Source: Acidimicrobiia bacterium (GTDB taxonomy: Bacteria > Actinomycetota > Acidimicrobiia > Spongiisociales > UBA5794). Taken from it: a stretch of DNA of 12,512 nucleotides. Below are positions 1 through 7,384 of this stretch, piece by piece. The position numbers and the translations under genes are program-made. Each line of letters starts with the position of its first letter. Within the stretch, counting starts at the first letter, position 1. Location: contig JABDMN010000004.1 of NCBI GenBank assembly GCA_013001485.1, positions 1-12,512 on the forward strand. The letters are read 5' to 3'. Below the pieces are notes generated by a model. It was not told where the DNA came from. It did not search any database and saw only the letters and a program-made list of their open reading frames with translations.

Positions 1-163
1 TAAGCGCTGAAAGCATCTAAGCGCGAAGCCGCCTCTAAGATGAGATCTCCCACCGGTTTACCGGGTAAGACCCCTGGTGAGAACACCAGGTTGATAGGCC
101 AGAAGTGGAAGCGCAGCGATGCGCGTAGCTGACTGGTACTAATCGGTCGAGGGCTTTCGGTTG
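1..163 (+). rRNA. rrl: 23S ribosomal RNA, 3' end (partial)
   Basis: This is the last part of a large-subunit rRNA gene that enters from the left edge. The conserved end is recognisable: TTGATAGGCC, then AAGCGCAGCGATGCG, then GGTACTAAT about 20 bases before the end. These match the terminal helices of bacterial 23S rRNA. The 3' boundary is estimated by comparison with the E. coli terminus and could be off by several bases, because the 5' partner strand of the closing helix lies outside the window. Confidence 0.95.
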
Positions 164-184
164 AATACTCGATGTCTGTGCTCG

Positions 185-212
185 CTATGGAGTGCTCAAG
201 AAGCACGCATAG
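185..212 (+). other. 23S-5S spacer hairpin, possible rRNA processing site
   Basis: The short spacer between 23S and 5S contains an inverted repeat. CTATG at 185-189 pairs with CATAG at 208-212, and GTGCT at 192-196 pairs with AGCAC at 202-206. A small internal loop separates the two stems and CAAGA closes the top. Such spacer stems are commonly cut by RNases during maturation of rRNA precursors. The fold is seen directly; the processing role is inferred from position. No tRNA gene is present in the spacer. Confidence 0.5.
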
Positions 213-213
213 G

Positions 214-330
<117 letters not shown>

Positions 331-338
331 TTTCTATT

Positions 339-376
339 CGAGGCCGTCCCATTGGGGCGGCCTCGTTTTCGTTTGG
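339..376 (+). terminator. Rho-independent terminator of the rRNA operon
   Basis: CGAGGCCGTCCC at 339-350 pairs over 12 positions, one of them a T-G wobble, with GGGGCGGCCTCG at 354-365. The loop is ATT, and TTTTCGTTT follows. It begins about 10 bases after the 5S 3' end, the expected place for the operon terminator. It is the strongest intrinsic terminator I see in the window and separates rRNA transcription from the gene that starts 26 bases downstream. Confidence 0.9.
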
Positions 377-401
377 TCCCCGCTACCGTCCAGGAGCGCA
401 C

Positions 402-1397
402 ATGGCAGAACAACGAGATCGACGAAACAGACGCGGCGGTGACCGGCACCGCTCGGACAATCGCGGGCGTGACGGCTCGAGGGGGTCGGGATCCCGTGGA
501 GGATCCAAGGGCCGCGCCTCGGGTGGGTCTCAGGGCTCCCGTGGCGGTTCTGGGTCGGATCAGCGATCCGGCAGGCGCCAGGACGGCAGGGGCCGCAGTA
601 CCGATCCGCGACGCTCATCTCGCGGTACCGATCGCACGTCTCAGCGCGGCGACACAGGGTCCCGTCGCTCCAGCGGGTCTTCCCGCGACGACAGCCAGGA
701 CCGTGGCCGATCCGGGGGCCGGGTGGTTCGTAAGGATCTGTCAGCCGCGCAAGCCTCGATTCCGCGATGGGTTGTCGACGAGCTGTCCCGGACCACGTCC
801 GCGACGAAGTCAGCCGGTGCCATCGAGGCGTTGGCAAAGGCGAGCGAAGCGTTCCAGGACGGTGCATTCCAGAGGGCGGCGCGCCATGCGACGCAGGCGA
901 AGGAGTTCGCACCTCGCTACGCATACATCCGTGAGGTTCTCGGGCTTGCGACATACCGAGCCGGCGACTGGGAACGGGGTCTCGCCGAGCTTCGTGCCTA
1001 CCGCCGGATGTCGGGAGACACCACGCACTTGCCGGTCGAGATGGACATTCTGCGTGCCCTGGGCCGCGATCGCGCAGTCGCCAATGCGTGGGAGGAGTTG
1101 CAGAAGCGCGGAGGCAGGGCCTCAACGATGAAGGAGGGCCTCGTCGTATACGCCTCCTACCTGCTCGACGAGGGCAATGCCGAGGAAGCCTGGAAGCTTC
1201 TCGGAACCCAGCGAGTGACGGCACAGTCGGGCGAGGCTGATCGCAGGGTTTGGTACGTCGCCGCCAAAGCTGCGGCGCGTCTCGGTGATGCCGACGCAGC
1301 GGCGAACCTGCGCAACGCCATCCTCGAAGGGGACCCTGGGTTTCCCGGGATCGACGAACTCGAGGCTGAGATCGCCGCGGCCGGTCGACGCTCCTAG
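402..1397 (+). CDS. TPR-like protein with Arg/Gly/Ser-rich disordered N-terminus
   Basis: The product has 331 residues. Residues 1-107 are low-complexity and highly basic, built of RG, SRGG, RGR and DR repeats, and are almost certainly disordered. From about 118 to the end the chain is Ala-rich and helical. TPR-like hairpins occur around 140-203 (an A-x-FQDGAFQRAARHATQAKEFAP unit, then a YRAGDWERGLAEL unit) and again near 245-310. The start is well supported: AGGAG at 392-396 lies 5 bases before the ATG. No enzymatic motif or signal peptide is seen. The RG-rich tail resembles RNA-binding tails, and the gene directly follows an rRNA operon, so an RNA or ribosome-related role is possible, but this is inference. 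The gene is convergent with the hydrolase gene at 1414-2346, with a 16-base gap. Confidence 0.85.
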   Translation: MAEQRDRRNRRGGDRHRSDNRGRDGSRGSGSRGGSKGRASGGSQGSRGGSGSDQRSGRRQDGRGRSTDPRRSSRGTDRTSQRGDTGSRRSSGSSRDDSQDRGRSGGRVVRKDLSAAQASIPRWVVDELSRTTSATKSAGAIEALAKASEAFQDGAFQRAARHATQAKEFAPRYAYIREVLGLATYRAGDWERGLAELRAYRRMSGDTTHLPVEMDILRALGRDRAVANAWEELQKRGGRASTMKEGLVVYASYLLDEGNAEEAWKLLGTQRVTAQSGEADRRVWYVAAKAAARLGDADAAANLRNAILEGDPGFPGIDELEAEIAAAGRRS

Positions 1398-1413
1398 GAC
1401 AGCCGCAAGAGAT

Positions 1414-2346
1414 TCAGCTCTGCAGGCCCAGCCAACGGACGATTCCCGCTGGCATCATCGGCCAGAAGGTGTTCTTGTCGTACGTCGCGATGACGTCTTC
1501 GGACACGCCTTGGGCCCGATATCCCTCCAGCACCCACTCCCGCAGACGGACAGCTGCCGCCTCCGTGTCATCGCCAAGGTCCCGGACGAAGTCGACCCAC
1601 GCTTCGACTCGCGCTTCCGCCTCAGCAAGCGCCGCTTGAGGGTCGTCGTGACGTCCGAAGTGAGCGAACCCGAGAAAGGCCGGGTCCCTATCGGCCATGC
1701 GCCGTAGCTGCGAAACCAGGAGCGGAGGATCCAGGTCGGGCGGCGGCGTGACCGGTTGAACGAAGTGGCCGTGCGGAAACGCGATGCCAACCGAGTCGCC
1801 GATGAACATCCCGCCAGACTCAGGATCCAGAAACACCACATGGTGCTTGGCGTGTCCGGGTGTGTCCATCACGTCGAGGAATCTCCCGGCGCCCAGAGGA
1901 ATCCTGGTGCCCTCCTCGAGGATCAGCATCCGATCGTCGGCAATCGGCTCCATGGGACCCCACATCGTGGCCATGCCTTCTTCTCCATAGATCCGGGTGG
2001 CGGAGTCCCAGAGACGTTGCGGGTTGGCGAGGTGTCTTGCGCCTGCGGCGTGTACACCGATCCTGGCGTTCGGATAGCGGGCCGCGAGATGCCCGGCTCC
2101 GCCGGCGTGATCGAGGTGGATGTGCGTCACCGCGATCGTGGACAGGTCGTCGATGCCGAGCGAATCGAGAGTGTCAGTCAGGTGATGCAGCGTCACCGAC
2201 GGGCCAACTTCGATGAGGACACGCTCTGGCCCGTCGAAGAGGTAACACGCCAGACGCTCGGTGTCGTCGAACATCAAGGCGTCGATCTGATACAGACCGT
2301 CGGCGAGCCGTGTCACGCGCTCCATGGCTCGGAGCCTATCTGTCAT
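1414..2346 (-). CDS. Metallo-beta-lactamase-fold hydrolase
   Basis: A 310-residue cytoplasmic MBL-fold protein. The metal-binding signature HIHLDH is at residues 75-80. Further candidate ligands are H165 in TPGHAKHH, D184 in IGDSVG, and H229 in FAHFGRH, in the order typical of binuclear glyoxalase II/RNase Z-like hydrolases. The substrate cannot be told from sequence. The open frame extends upstream to 2682, but that extension is low in family character and runs antisense to the SSB-like gene, so I start at MTDR (2346), preceded by AAAGGGG. MERV at 2325 is a possible later start. The gene is divergent from the SSB-like gene with a 51-base gap that must hold both promoters. Confidence 0.85.
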   Translation of the reverse strand: MTDRLRAMERVTRLADGLYQIDALMFDDTERLACYLFDGPERVLIEVGPSVTLHHLTDTLDSLGIDDLSTIAVTHIHLDHAGGAGHLAARYPNARIGVHAAGARHLANPQRLWDSATRIYGEEGMATMWGPMEPIADDRMLILEEGTRIPLGAGRFLDVMDTPGHAKHHVVFLDPESGGMFIGDSVGIAFPHGHFVQPVTPPPDLDPPLLVSQLRRMADRDPAFLGFAHFGRHDDPQAALAEAEARVEAWVDFVRDLGDDTEAAAVRLREWVLEGYRAQGVSEDVIATYDKNTFWPMMPAGIVRWLGLQS

Positions 2347-2397
2347 ACCCCTTTCATACGGTGCTCGAGTCCCCGCACTCCCCACGAAAGGAATGCA

Positions 2398-2721
2398 ATG
2401 GATCTCAACCTCGTCGTCGTGTCGGGCCGCCTGGCGACCCTCCCCGAGCTGCGCACCTTCCAGAGCGGCTCCAGCCTTCTCCGCTTGCTCGTCACCGTTC
2501 GATCCGATGAACCTCGCAGCAGGGTCGACGTGATCCCCATAACGGTGTGGGACCCGCCCGAGTCCCTTCTCGATGGACAGCTCACGCCGGGACGCCGGGT
2601 GTGGGTGGCTGGAGCGACGCAGCGGCGCTTCTGGTCTACTGAAGGTGGCAAGCGGAGCCGCATCGAGATCGTCGCCAACCACGTTGAGGTGCCACCGGAT
2701 CTCGAGACCGCTGACTCATGA
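2398..2721 (+). CDS. Short single-stranded DNA-binding (SSB-like) OB-fold protein
   Basis: A 107-residue protein that matches the SSB OB-fold core: NLVVVSGRLATLPELRTFQSG at the first strands, LLVTVRS, an IPITVW strand, then a LTPGRRVWVAGATQRRFW strand pair and IEIVANHVEV at the end. The ATG at 2398 has GAAAGGA at 2386-2392 five bases ahead, so the longer open frame reaching back to 1756 is not the gene. The protein ends soon after the OB fold and lacks the acidic DDDIPF-like tip that canonical SSBs use to recruit partners. It is therefore probably an accessory SSB and not the housekeeping one, which is normally beside rpsF/rpsR. The next gene follows after 30 bases on the same strand. Confidence 0.8.
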   Translation: MDLNLVVVSGRLATLPELRTFQSGSSLLRLLVTVRSDEPRSRVDVIPITVWDPPESLLDGQLTPGRRVWVAGATQRRFWSTEGGKRSRIEIVANHVEVPPDLETADS

Positions 2722-2751
2722 GGTCAACTGCGTCACTAGCCTCGCCGGACA

Positions 2752-4287
2752 ATGTCACGGGTCACAATCGCCTCAGGTTCCCAGCTCTCGGCGGATGCCG
2801 GTGCTGCCATCGCCGATGCAGGCGGCAATGCGGTCGATGCAGCAATCGGCGCAGCAATTGTCTCGATGTGCACCGAGCCGGGGATCATTGCCCCAGGTGC
2901 ATCTGGGTACCTGACGATATGGGATCCCGAGAGCGAACCAGTGGTGATCGACGCCTATGCCGAGATGCCAGGTCGGGGTCTCCGCCCCGAACGTTTCGGC
3001 CAGGGTGGAACCGAAGTCCACATCGACTACGGCGGCGGGATGACGACTGTTGTTGGCGCCGGGTCGGTGGCCACGCCAGGAGCCTTCGCCGGCTTCGGAG
3101 TCGCTTCAGAACGCTTCGGAGCGGTGCCATGGGAGGAGATCCTGCGACCGGCGGTTGACGTTGCTGAGACGGGCTTCCCCATTTCATCTGCGTCAGGGCA
3201 ATACCTCGTCTACTCACACGAGAAGGTCTTTGGCTGGCAACAGGAGAGTTACCGCGCGATCCATCATCCCGACGGCCGCCCGTTGCAGGTCGGCGAAACG
3301 GCTCACATCCCCGGCCTGGCAGCGAGCCTCTCGCAGATTGGTCAGGAAGGGCCTGACAGCTTGTATACGGGTTCACTCGGACAGGCGATAGCCGACGCAA
3401 TCCAACGAGGCGGGGGACTGCTGAACGCAGACGACCTGGCGGCCTATGAGGCCATCGTCCGCGAACCGGTGCGGATCACTATCGACGACTGGGACGTCGT
3501 CACGAACCCACCTCCAGCAGTAGGTGGCGCCGCCCTCGCCGCGATGCTGCTCCTCGTCGACGATCACCCGTTCCGAGAGTGGACAACGGACGAGTTGACG
3601 CATCTGATCGAAGCGCAGCGCGCCGTCTTCGAATACCGGATCCGAGAACTCGACGAGGTCGCCGACCGTTCAGAGCCTGCGCAGCGTCTTCTCGAAGCTG
3701 CGCGCCTCGGAGAGCCGGGCCGGCTGCTTGATTCTCCTTCGACCATCCACACGTCGGCTGTGGACGGCGACGGCCTGGCATGTGCTGTGACTGTTTCAGC
3801 TGGATACGGATCCGGCCTCATGGTCCCTGGCACCGGACTGTGGATGAACAACTCGCTGGGTGAGGTCGAGCTCAATCGGTCCGGGTTCCATGCACAGGAG
3901 CCGGGGGCTCGCTTGATCTCGAACATGGCTCCCACCGTGGCGAGGCACAAGGACGGAACGGTCCTGGCAATTGGCAGTCCCGGTGCCGATCGCATCACGT
4001 CTGCACTGTGTTGCGTTCTGGTGAACTTCCTCCATGTCGGCATGTCGCTGAGCGATTCGATCGATGCCTCTCGAGTCCACTACGAGCGTTTCCAGGGTGT
4101 ACCGACCGTGTCTCATGAACCGGGGCTCGCGGTCGAAGCACCGGAAGGCCTCGAGCTACGGCGTTTCCCCGACAAGTCCATGTACTTCGGAGGCGTGCAG
4201 GCCGCCCTGTTCAGCCCGGCTGCCGGGCTCTATGCAAACGCGGATCCTCGGCGCGCTGGGGGAACAGCGCGAGGTGGAGTGGCCTGA
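2752..4287 (+). CDS. Gamma-glutamyltransferase-family Ntn hydrolase with altered substrate site
   Basis: A 511-residue member of the GGT family, whose precursors cleave themselves to expose an N-terminal Thr on the small subunit. N-terminal SADAGAAIADAGGNAVDAAIGA is the family opening. The processing/nucleophile motif reads ST-IHTSAVDGDG, with T331 as the predicted nucleophile, giving chains of about 330 and 181 residues. LMVPGTGLWMNNSLGE, NMAPTV, GSPGADR and the terminal ANADPRR are also family landmarks. Several substrate-site residues differ from E. coli GGT: the Arg of the DFRE motif is Ala (A70), the Ser-Ser pair is S390-N391, and the oxyanion Gly-Gly is G411-A412. There is no signal peptide, so the protein is probably cytoplasmic. 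Its substrate may not be glutathione. The ribosome-binding site is weak. The gene converges on the kinase-like gene with a 3-base gap. Confidence 0.85.
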   Translation: MSRVTIASGSQLSADAGAAIADAGGNAVDAAIGAAIVSMCTEPGIIAPGASGYLTIWDPESEPVVIDAYAEMPGRGLRPERFGQGGTEVHIDYGGGMTTVVGAGSVATPGAFAGFGVASERFGAVPWEEILRPAVDVAETGFPISSASGQYLVYSHEKVFGWQQESYRAIHHPDGRPLQVGETAHIPGLAASLSQIGQEGPDSLYTGSLGQAIADAIQRGGGLLNADDLAAYEAIVREPVRITIDDWDVVTNPPPAVGGAALAAMLLLVDDHPFREWTTDELTHLIEAQRAVFEYRIRELDEVADRSEPAQRLLEAARLGEPGRLLDSPSTIHTSAVDGDGLACAVTVSAGYGSGLMVPGTGLWMNNSLGEVELNRSGFHAQEPGARLISNMAPTVARHKDGTVLAIGSPGADRITSALCCVLVNFLHVGMSLSDSIDASRVHYERFQGVPTVSHEPGLAVEAPEGLELRRFPDKSMYFGGVQAALFSPAAGLYANADPRRAGGTARGGVA

Positions 4288-4290
4288 GCG

Positions 4291-4968
4291 TCAGTACGGC
4301 GGCCACGGTATGGCCGGGCGGTCATCGGGCGGTTGCGGATGCACAGGGTTGTCCAGGAAGGTGCGGACGCGCGAGGCCAGCGCGAGGAAGGCCTCTTCTC
4401 CCAGCGCCGTGGTGATCTCTTGGCCGAGTTCGCCTTCCAGTTCAATCCCTAGAGCCGCCACCGACTCGACGACGCCAGATGGCGCACTCTTTCCTGCAAA
4501 CGGCCACAGGACGGTTCGCAGCTTGTCGTCGGGATGGAATGTCAATCCGTGATCGACCCCAACCAGTCCCGTTGGAGTGCTGAGGATGTGGCCCACCTTT
4601 CGATCGGCGTTGTTGACAACGATGTCGAAAACGGCGAGCGGCCACAAGCGGCCGTCCGCGTTCGTGATGAGCGTCACGGCATCGAATTCCTCGTCGGCCT
4701 CGACGTAACGTTGCAGCGACCCTGGCCCGAATGGGCCGTCGCCCATCACGGTCTCGGGCACGATCTCGAGGTTCATGGCATCCGCCACACGGAAGGCAAG
4801 GATCTCTCGCCACGCAAGCGTCTCAGCCTCGAAATCCCACAGTGGGCGCTCGCCAGCCACGGGTTTGTAGACCACACGGGTGCCGTCTTCGGTCTCAGCG
4901 AGCAGCGTGGCGTTGGATGCGGCAACGAACCTGCCAACCACGGCCGTCACCGTGGGCTCCCACGTCAA
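4291..4968 (-). CDS. SCO1664-family protein, PI3/PI4-kinase-like fold
   Basis: A 225-residue protein matching the actinobacterial SCO1664 family. ASNATLL and VVYKPVAGERPLWDF (K35 is the likely nucleotide-binding Lys) form the N-lobe. FDIVVNNADRKVGHIL (N119-H127) resembles the catalytic loop of PI3/PI4 and HipA-like kinases, and VDHGLTFH (D139) takes the place of the metal-binding DFG. It may phosphorylate a protein or small molecule, but the substrate is unknown. I start at TTG 4968, whose TTGA overlaps the stop of the DUF3090 gene; GAGG lies 9 bases upstream and the family's N-terminus aligns there. GTG at 4950 is an alternative start. It is last in the three-gene minus-strand operon. Confidence 0.8.
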   Translation of the reverse strand: MTWEPTVTAVVGRFVAASNATLLAETEDGTRVVYKPVAGERPLWDFEAETLAWREILAFRVADAMNLEIVPETVMGDGPFGPGSLQRYVEADEEFDAVTLITNADGRLWPLAVFDIVVNNADRKVGHILSTPTGLVGVDHGLTFHPDDKLRTVLWPFAGKSAPSGVVESVAALGIELEGELGQEITTALGEEAFLALASRVRTFLDNPVHPQPPDDRPAIPWPPY

Positions 4969-5450
4969 GGTTGATGGCCTCGCAGGTCGCCGTTGGTGGT
5001 TGGGCACCGATGACCCTCCGGATCCATGGCGAGGCCACAACGAGGGCACGCCGGACGTCCAGCGGTGACGGCTTCCAGTGCCTCGGCAGCCATGGCACCC
5101 ATCAGGTTCGGCGTGATCTCGAACTGGACAGCCTCGGCTTCATCGTCAACAGGGACCAGAACGACCTCGAGGAGCGACGTGGAGTCGTTGAACTCGATGG
5201 CGATCTGACCGACCCGCCAGACCACGTCGCCGGGTGGTGCGAACCCGGCAGCGTCTCCCGACCCGGAGTCGGCCAGGTCGTTTCGGCCCAGCAACTCGAG
5301 CCCCGCATCGGCGAGAGCTTGAACCTGTGCCTTCTCGCACAAGAACCACCGGGTGGTGGTATCGGTTTCCAGCTGGATGTAGAAACGCCGGTCTCCTGGA
5401 ACACCCACGGCGCCTGCTGAGAAGAACGAGGCTTGACCGAGGTTGATCAT
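4965..5450 (-). CDS. DUF3090 family protein with C-terminal zinc-ribbon-like motif
   Basis: A 161-residue protein recognised as DUF3090 from GVPGDRRFYIQLE near residues 16-28, WRVGQIAIEF near 78-87, and the C-terminal GRPACPRCGLAMDPEGHRC. The last part holds C135, C138, H147 and C149, a CxxC...HxC set that could bind zinc. The function of the family is unknown. The ATG overlaps the stop of the phosphatase gene as ATGA, and its own TGA overlaps the next start as TTGA, so the three genes are very likely translationally coupled. No signal peptide or membrane segment is present. Confidence 0.88.
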   Translation of the reverse strand: MINLGQASFFSAGAVGVPGDRRFYIQLETDTTTRWFLCEKAQVQALADAGLELLGRNDLADSGSGDAAGFAPPGDVVWRVGQIAIEFNDSTSLLEVVLVPVDDEAEAVQFEITPNLMGAMAAEALEAVTAGRPACPRCGLAMDPEGHRCPTTNGDLRGHQP

Positions 5451-6040
5451 GAGGTCTGGTGGTTGACGACGGCGACAGTTGGGAACGAACCCGGATTCAG
5501 GATGACCTTCGACACGGAAGCGGGCCGAACATCGAGCCTGTGGACCATGTCGAGCGGCATGCCCAGGTAGTGGGCAAGGGTGACTCGGATGATGTCTGCG
5601 TGGGAGACGACGACTACTCGCTCCCTGGGGTGACGTTCGGCGATTTCCTCGATCGCGCTCACCGCGCGGTGCTGCGCCTCGGCGAGGGTTTCTCCGTCAG
5701 GGAACCGGAACCGTGCCGGGGCAACGAATAGGGCTTGCCAGGCCTTGAGCTTGCGCAACGAGTTCAGGGTTCTGCCCTGCCACGCTCCGTAATCGACTTC
5801 CTGGACCCGACGTTCGTTGCGGGCACGGGTCGAGATCTCACGAGAGATGATCGCCGCGGTCTCGCTACACCGCTGGACCGGGGACGTGTAGACGGTCGAC
5901 ACCTTTTGAGGTGCCAGAAACCGAGCGGTGGCCTCGGCTTGTTCTCGTCCCGCGTCAGAAAGGGCGACGCCGGGAATGCGACCTGTCAGCCGCGAGCCGG
6001 TTTCAGTGGTGACGCCATGACGGACGAGATACAGCTCCAT
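5447..6040 (-). CDS. Histidine phosphatase (MSMEG_4193 / phosphoglycerate mutase-like family)
   Basis: A 197-residue member of the histidine phosphatase superfamily, which forms a phosphohistidine intermediate. The RHG motif is at R7-H8-G9, the second Arg is in TSPVQRCSETA (R57), the EVDYGAWQG block follows at 81-89, FPDGETL at 113-119, and the second catalytic His in VVSHAD (H147). Length and block order fit the actinobacterial MSMEG_4193 family. It is first in the operon with DUF3090 and the SCO1664-like gene. In many actinobacteria this trio is followed by mshC of mycothiol synthesis; here a convergent GGT-family gene sits there. The physiological substrate is unknown. Confidence 0.88.
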   Translation of the reverse strand: MELYLVRHGVTTETGSRLTGRIPGVALSDAGREQAEATARFLAPQKVSTVYTSPVQRCSETAAIISREISTRARNERRVQEVDYGAWQGRTLNSLRKLKAWQALFVAPARFRFPDGETLAEAQHRAVSAIEEIAERHPRERVVVVSHADIIRVTLAHYLGMPLDMVHRLDVRPASVSKVILNPGSFPTVAVVNHQTS

Positions 6041-6096
6041 GGGCCGGAGAGCCTACCGGCGCCTGCCCGGCTACCTCGGTTGGGTACGATCCCGTC
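6041..6096. promoter_or_regulatory. Divergent promoter region; candidate leaderless -10 at 6085-6090
   Basis: This 56-base gap separates the minus-strand trio from the plus-strand DUF2087 operon and must hold both promoters. On the plus strand TACGAT at 6085-6090 is a good -10 hexamer, and its expected start site falls on the GTG at 6097, suggesting a leaderless transcript. No clear -35 is seen. On the minus strand TAGGCT (complement of 6050-6055) could be the opposing -10, giving a leader of only a few bases. No Shine-Dalgarno sequence precedes either start, which supports the leaderless reading. Confidence 0.4.
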
Positions 6097-6627
6097 GTGA
6101 ATCCGAACGAGTTCCTGCGCCTTGCCCTCGACCCGCTTCGACTGTCGATTCTCGGCGCTGCCGCATCCGAATCGCTCGATCTCGAAGCAGTCGCTGCGGC
6201 TCATGGCGTCGATCGGAGGACGGTCCTCGAAGCCTATGGGCGCCTCCGGGCGGCGGGTCTGGTCTCTGAGGACGATCGCCTCGTCAGCGAGCAGCTCCAG
6301 ACTGTGGCGGCCGCACTTCCATCCGAACCCGTCGCCGATCCTGCCGTTGTCGAGGGGGAGTGGTCGGCGGGGGAGCGTGATGTCCTCGCCCGGTTCTTCT
6401 CGGGCACCCGACTCGAGTCCATCCCGACTCAGCACGCAAAGCGACTCGTGGTCCTGGAGCGCCTCGCGCAGGAGTTCGAGCCAGGCCTGCGCTATCGGGA
6501 ACAGGAAGTCAACTTCACCTTGCAGCTATTCCACGCCGACTATGCCGCGTTGCGCAGGTATCTGGTCGACGAGGGCCTCATGACCCGGGCCGACGGCGTC
6601 TATTGGCGGACCGGTGGCCGCACCTGA
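6097..6627 (+). CDS. DUF2087 protein with N-terminal helix-turn-helix, probable regulator
   Basis: A 176-residue protein with two parts. Residues 8-62 look like an ArsR-type winged helix (LDPLRLSILGAAASE, then AVAAAHGVDRRTVLEAYGRLRAAGLV). Residues 98-171 match DUF2087: FFSGTRLESIPTQHAKRLVV, LAQEFEPGLRYREQEVN, and ALRRYLVDEGLMTRADGVYW. DUF2087 is often found in such predicted transcription factors; its ligand is unknown. The GTG start at 6097 follows the -10-like TACGAT by 6 bases. The gene overlaps the SURF1 gene by 14 bases, so the regulator is probably co-transcribed with, and may control, the SURF1 and selenoprotein genes. Confidence 0.85.
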   Translation: MNPNEFLRLALDPLRLSILGAAASESLDLEAVAAAHGVDRRTVLEAYGRLRAAGLVSEDDRLVSEQLQTVAAALPSEPVADPAVVEGEWSAGERDVLARFFSGTRLESIPTQHAKRLVVLERLAQEFEPGLRYREQEVNFTLQLFHADYAALRRYLVDEGLMTRADGVYWRTGGRT

Positions 6628-7369
6628 TTGGTCCTTTGCGAAGATGCCGCGGTGGATCGTCGGCCATCTGGTTGCGCTCGCGGCAATCGCGCTGTTTGTC
6701 AGCCTCGGGTTCTGGCAATTCGACCGACTCGAGGAACGACGCGAGCTGAACTCGCTGGTCACGGCGCGGATGGAGTTGGACGTCACCAGCCTCGAGACGC
6801 TGACGGCCGGCTTCAGTTCCTTCGACGGCCTCGAGTATCGCAAGGCATTCGTCACCGGTGAGTACCTTGCCGACTCTGAGGTCATGTATCTGCTCGTGTC
6901 TCGCAATGGGCTCAGCGGCCATGTCCTACTGACCCCTTTGCAGGTCGAAGGCAGCACTCGGGTCGTGCTCGTGGAGCGAGGCTGGGTACCCGCCGACGCC
7001 GAAGGACCACCCGTGCCTGGTGCGGAGCCTCCTGACGGAACTGTGACCGTGACCGGCAGGCTCCTCGATGCTGACGATCGACGCCGGGACGTTGGATCCG
7101 TCGACCTCGAGACTCGACGGATCACGACGTTCGACCGACTGGTTCTCGATGAGGCCATCACGGGAGATCTACTCCCGATGATCTTGCGGCTCGAGTCGCA
7201 GGTGCCTGAGGCGCGGGCAGAGCCGGGACTGATGCCTGGACCGGTGCTCACCGAGGGGCCACATCTGGGATATGCCGTGCAATGGATACTCTTCGCGGGG
7301 GTGGTCTTGGTCGGCTATCCCGTGTTGCTCTATCGGACGGCGCGACGCCGGAATGCTCTGGCACCCTGA
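6614..7369 (+). CDS. SURF1 family protein, cytochrome c oxidase assembly
   Basis: A 251-residue membrane protein with the SURF1 plan: one membrane helix at each end (about 12-34 and 222-240) and an extracytoplasmic domain between. The N-terminal FVSLGFWQFDRLEERRELN matches the SURF1 helix and its exit (usual form LGxWQxxRxxxK), VVLVERGWVP is the central conserved GW block, and the C-terminal HLGYAVQW is the family signature. SURF1 proteins help insert haem a in haem-copper oxidases. The GTG start lies inside the end of the DUF2087 gene; ATG 6644 is an alternative start. The selenoprotein gene follows after 15 bases on the same strand. Confidence 0.88.
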   Translation: MAAPDWSFAKMPRWIVGHLVALAAIALFVSLGFWQFDRLEERRELNSLVTARMELDVTSLETLTAGFSSFDGLEYRKAFVTGEYLADSEVMYLLVSRNGLSGHVLLTPLQVEGSTRVVLVERGWVPADAEGPPVPGAEPPDGTVTVTGRLLDADDRRRDVGSVDLETRRITTFDRLVLDEAITGDLLPMILRLESQVPEARAEPGLMPGPVLTEGPHLGYAVQWILFAGVVLVGYPVLLYRTARRRNALAP

Positions 7370-7384
7370 GGCGTTATCCAGACT

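Noticed and set aside
334..1224. 296-codon minus-strand frame opposite the TPR-like gene
   Set aside because: It runs into the rRNA terminator, is Arg/Pro/Ser-rich without domains, and is explained as a shadow of the RG-rich coding sequence.
2347..2682. N-terminal extension of the MBL-fold hydrolase frame
   Set aside because: It overlaps the SSB-like gene in antisense and lacks MBL character; the fold begins after 2346.
1756..2721. 321-codon plus-strand frame that ends with the SSB-like gene
   Set aside because: Only the part from ATG 2398, which has a good Shine-Dalgarno sequence, shows the OB-fold pattern. The upstream part is antisense to the MBL-fold hydrolase and has no family features.
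4213..4229. Perfect hairpin AGCCCGG-CTG-CCGGGCT near the end of the GGT-family gene
   Set aside because: It is inside coding sequence, has no T-run, and is not near a stop codon. Treated as a chance palindrome and used as a caution for the SECIS call.
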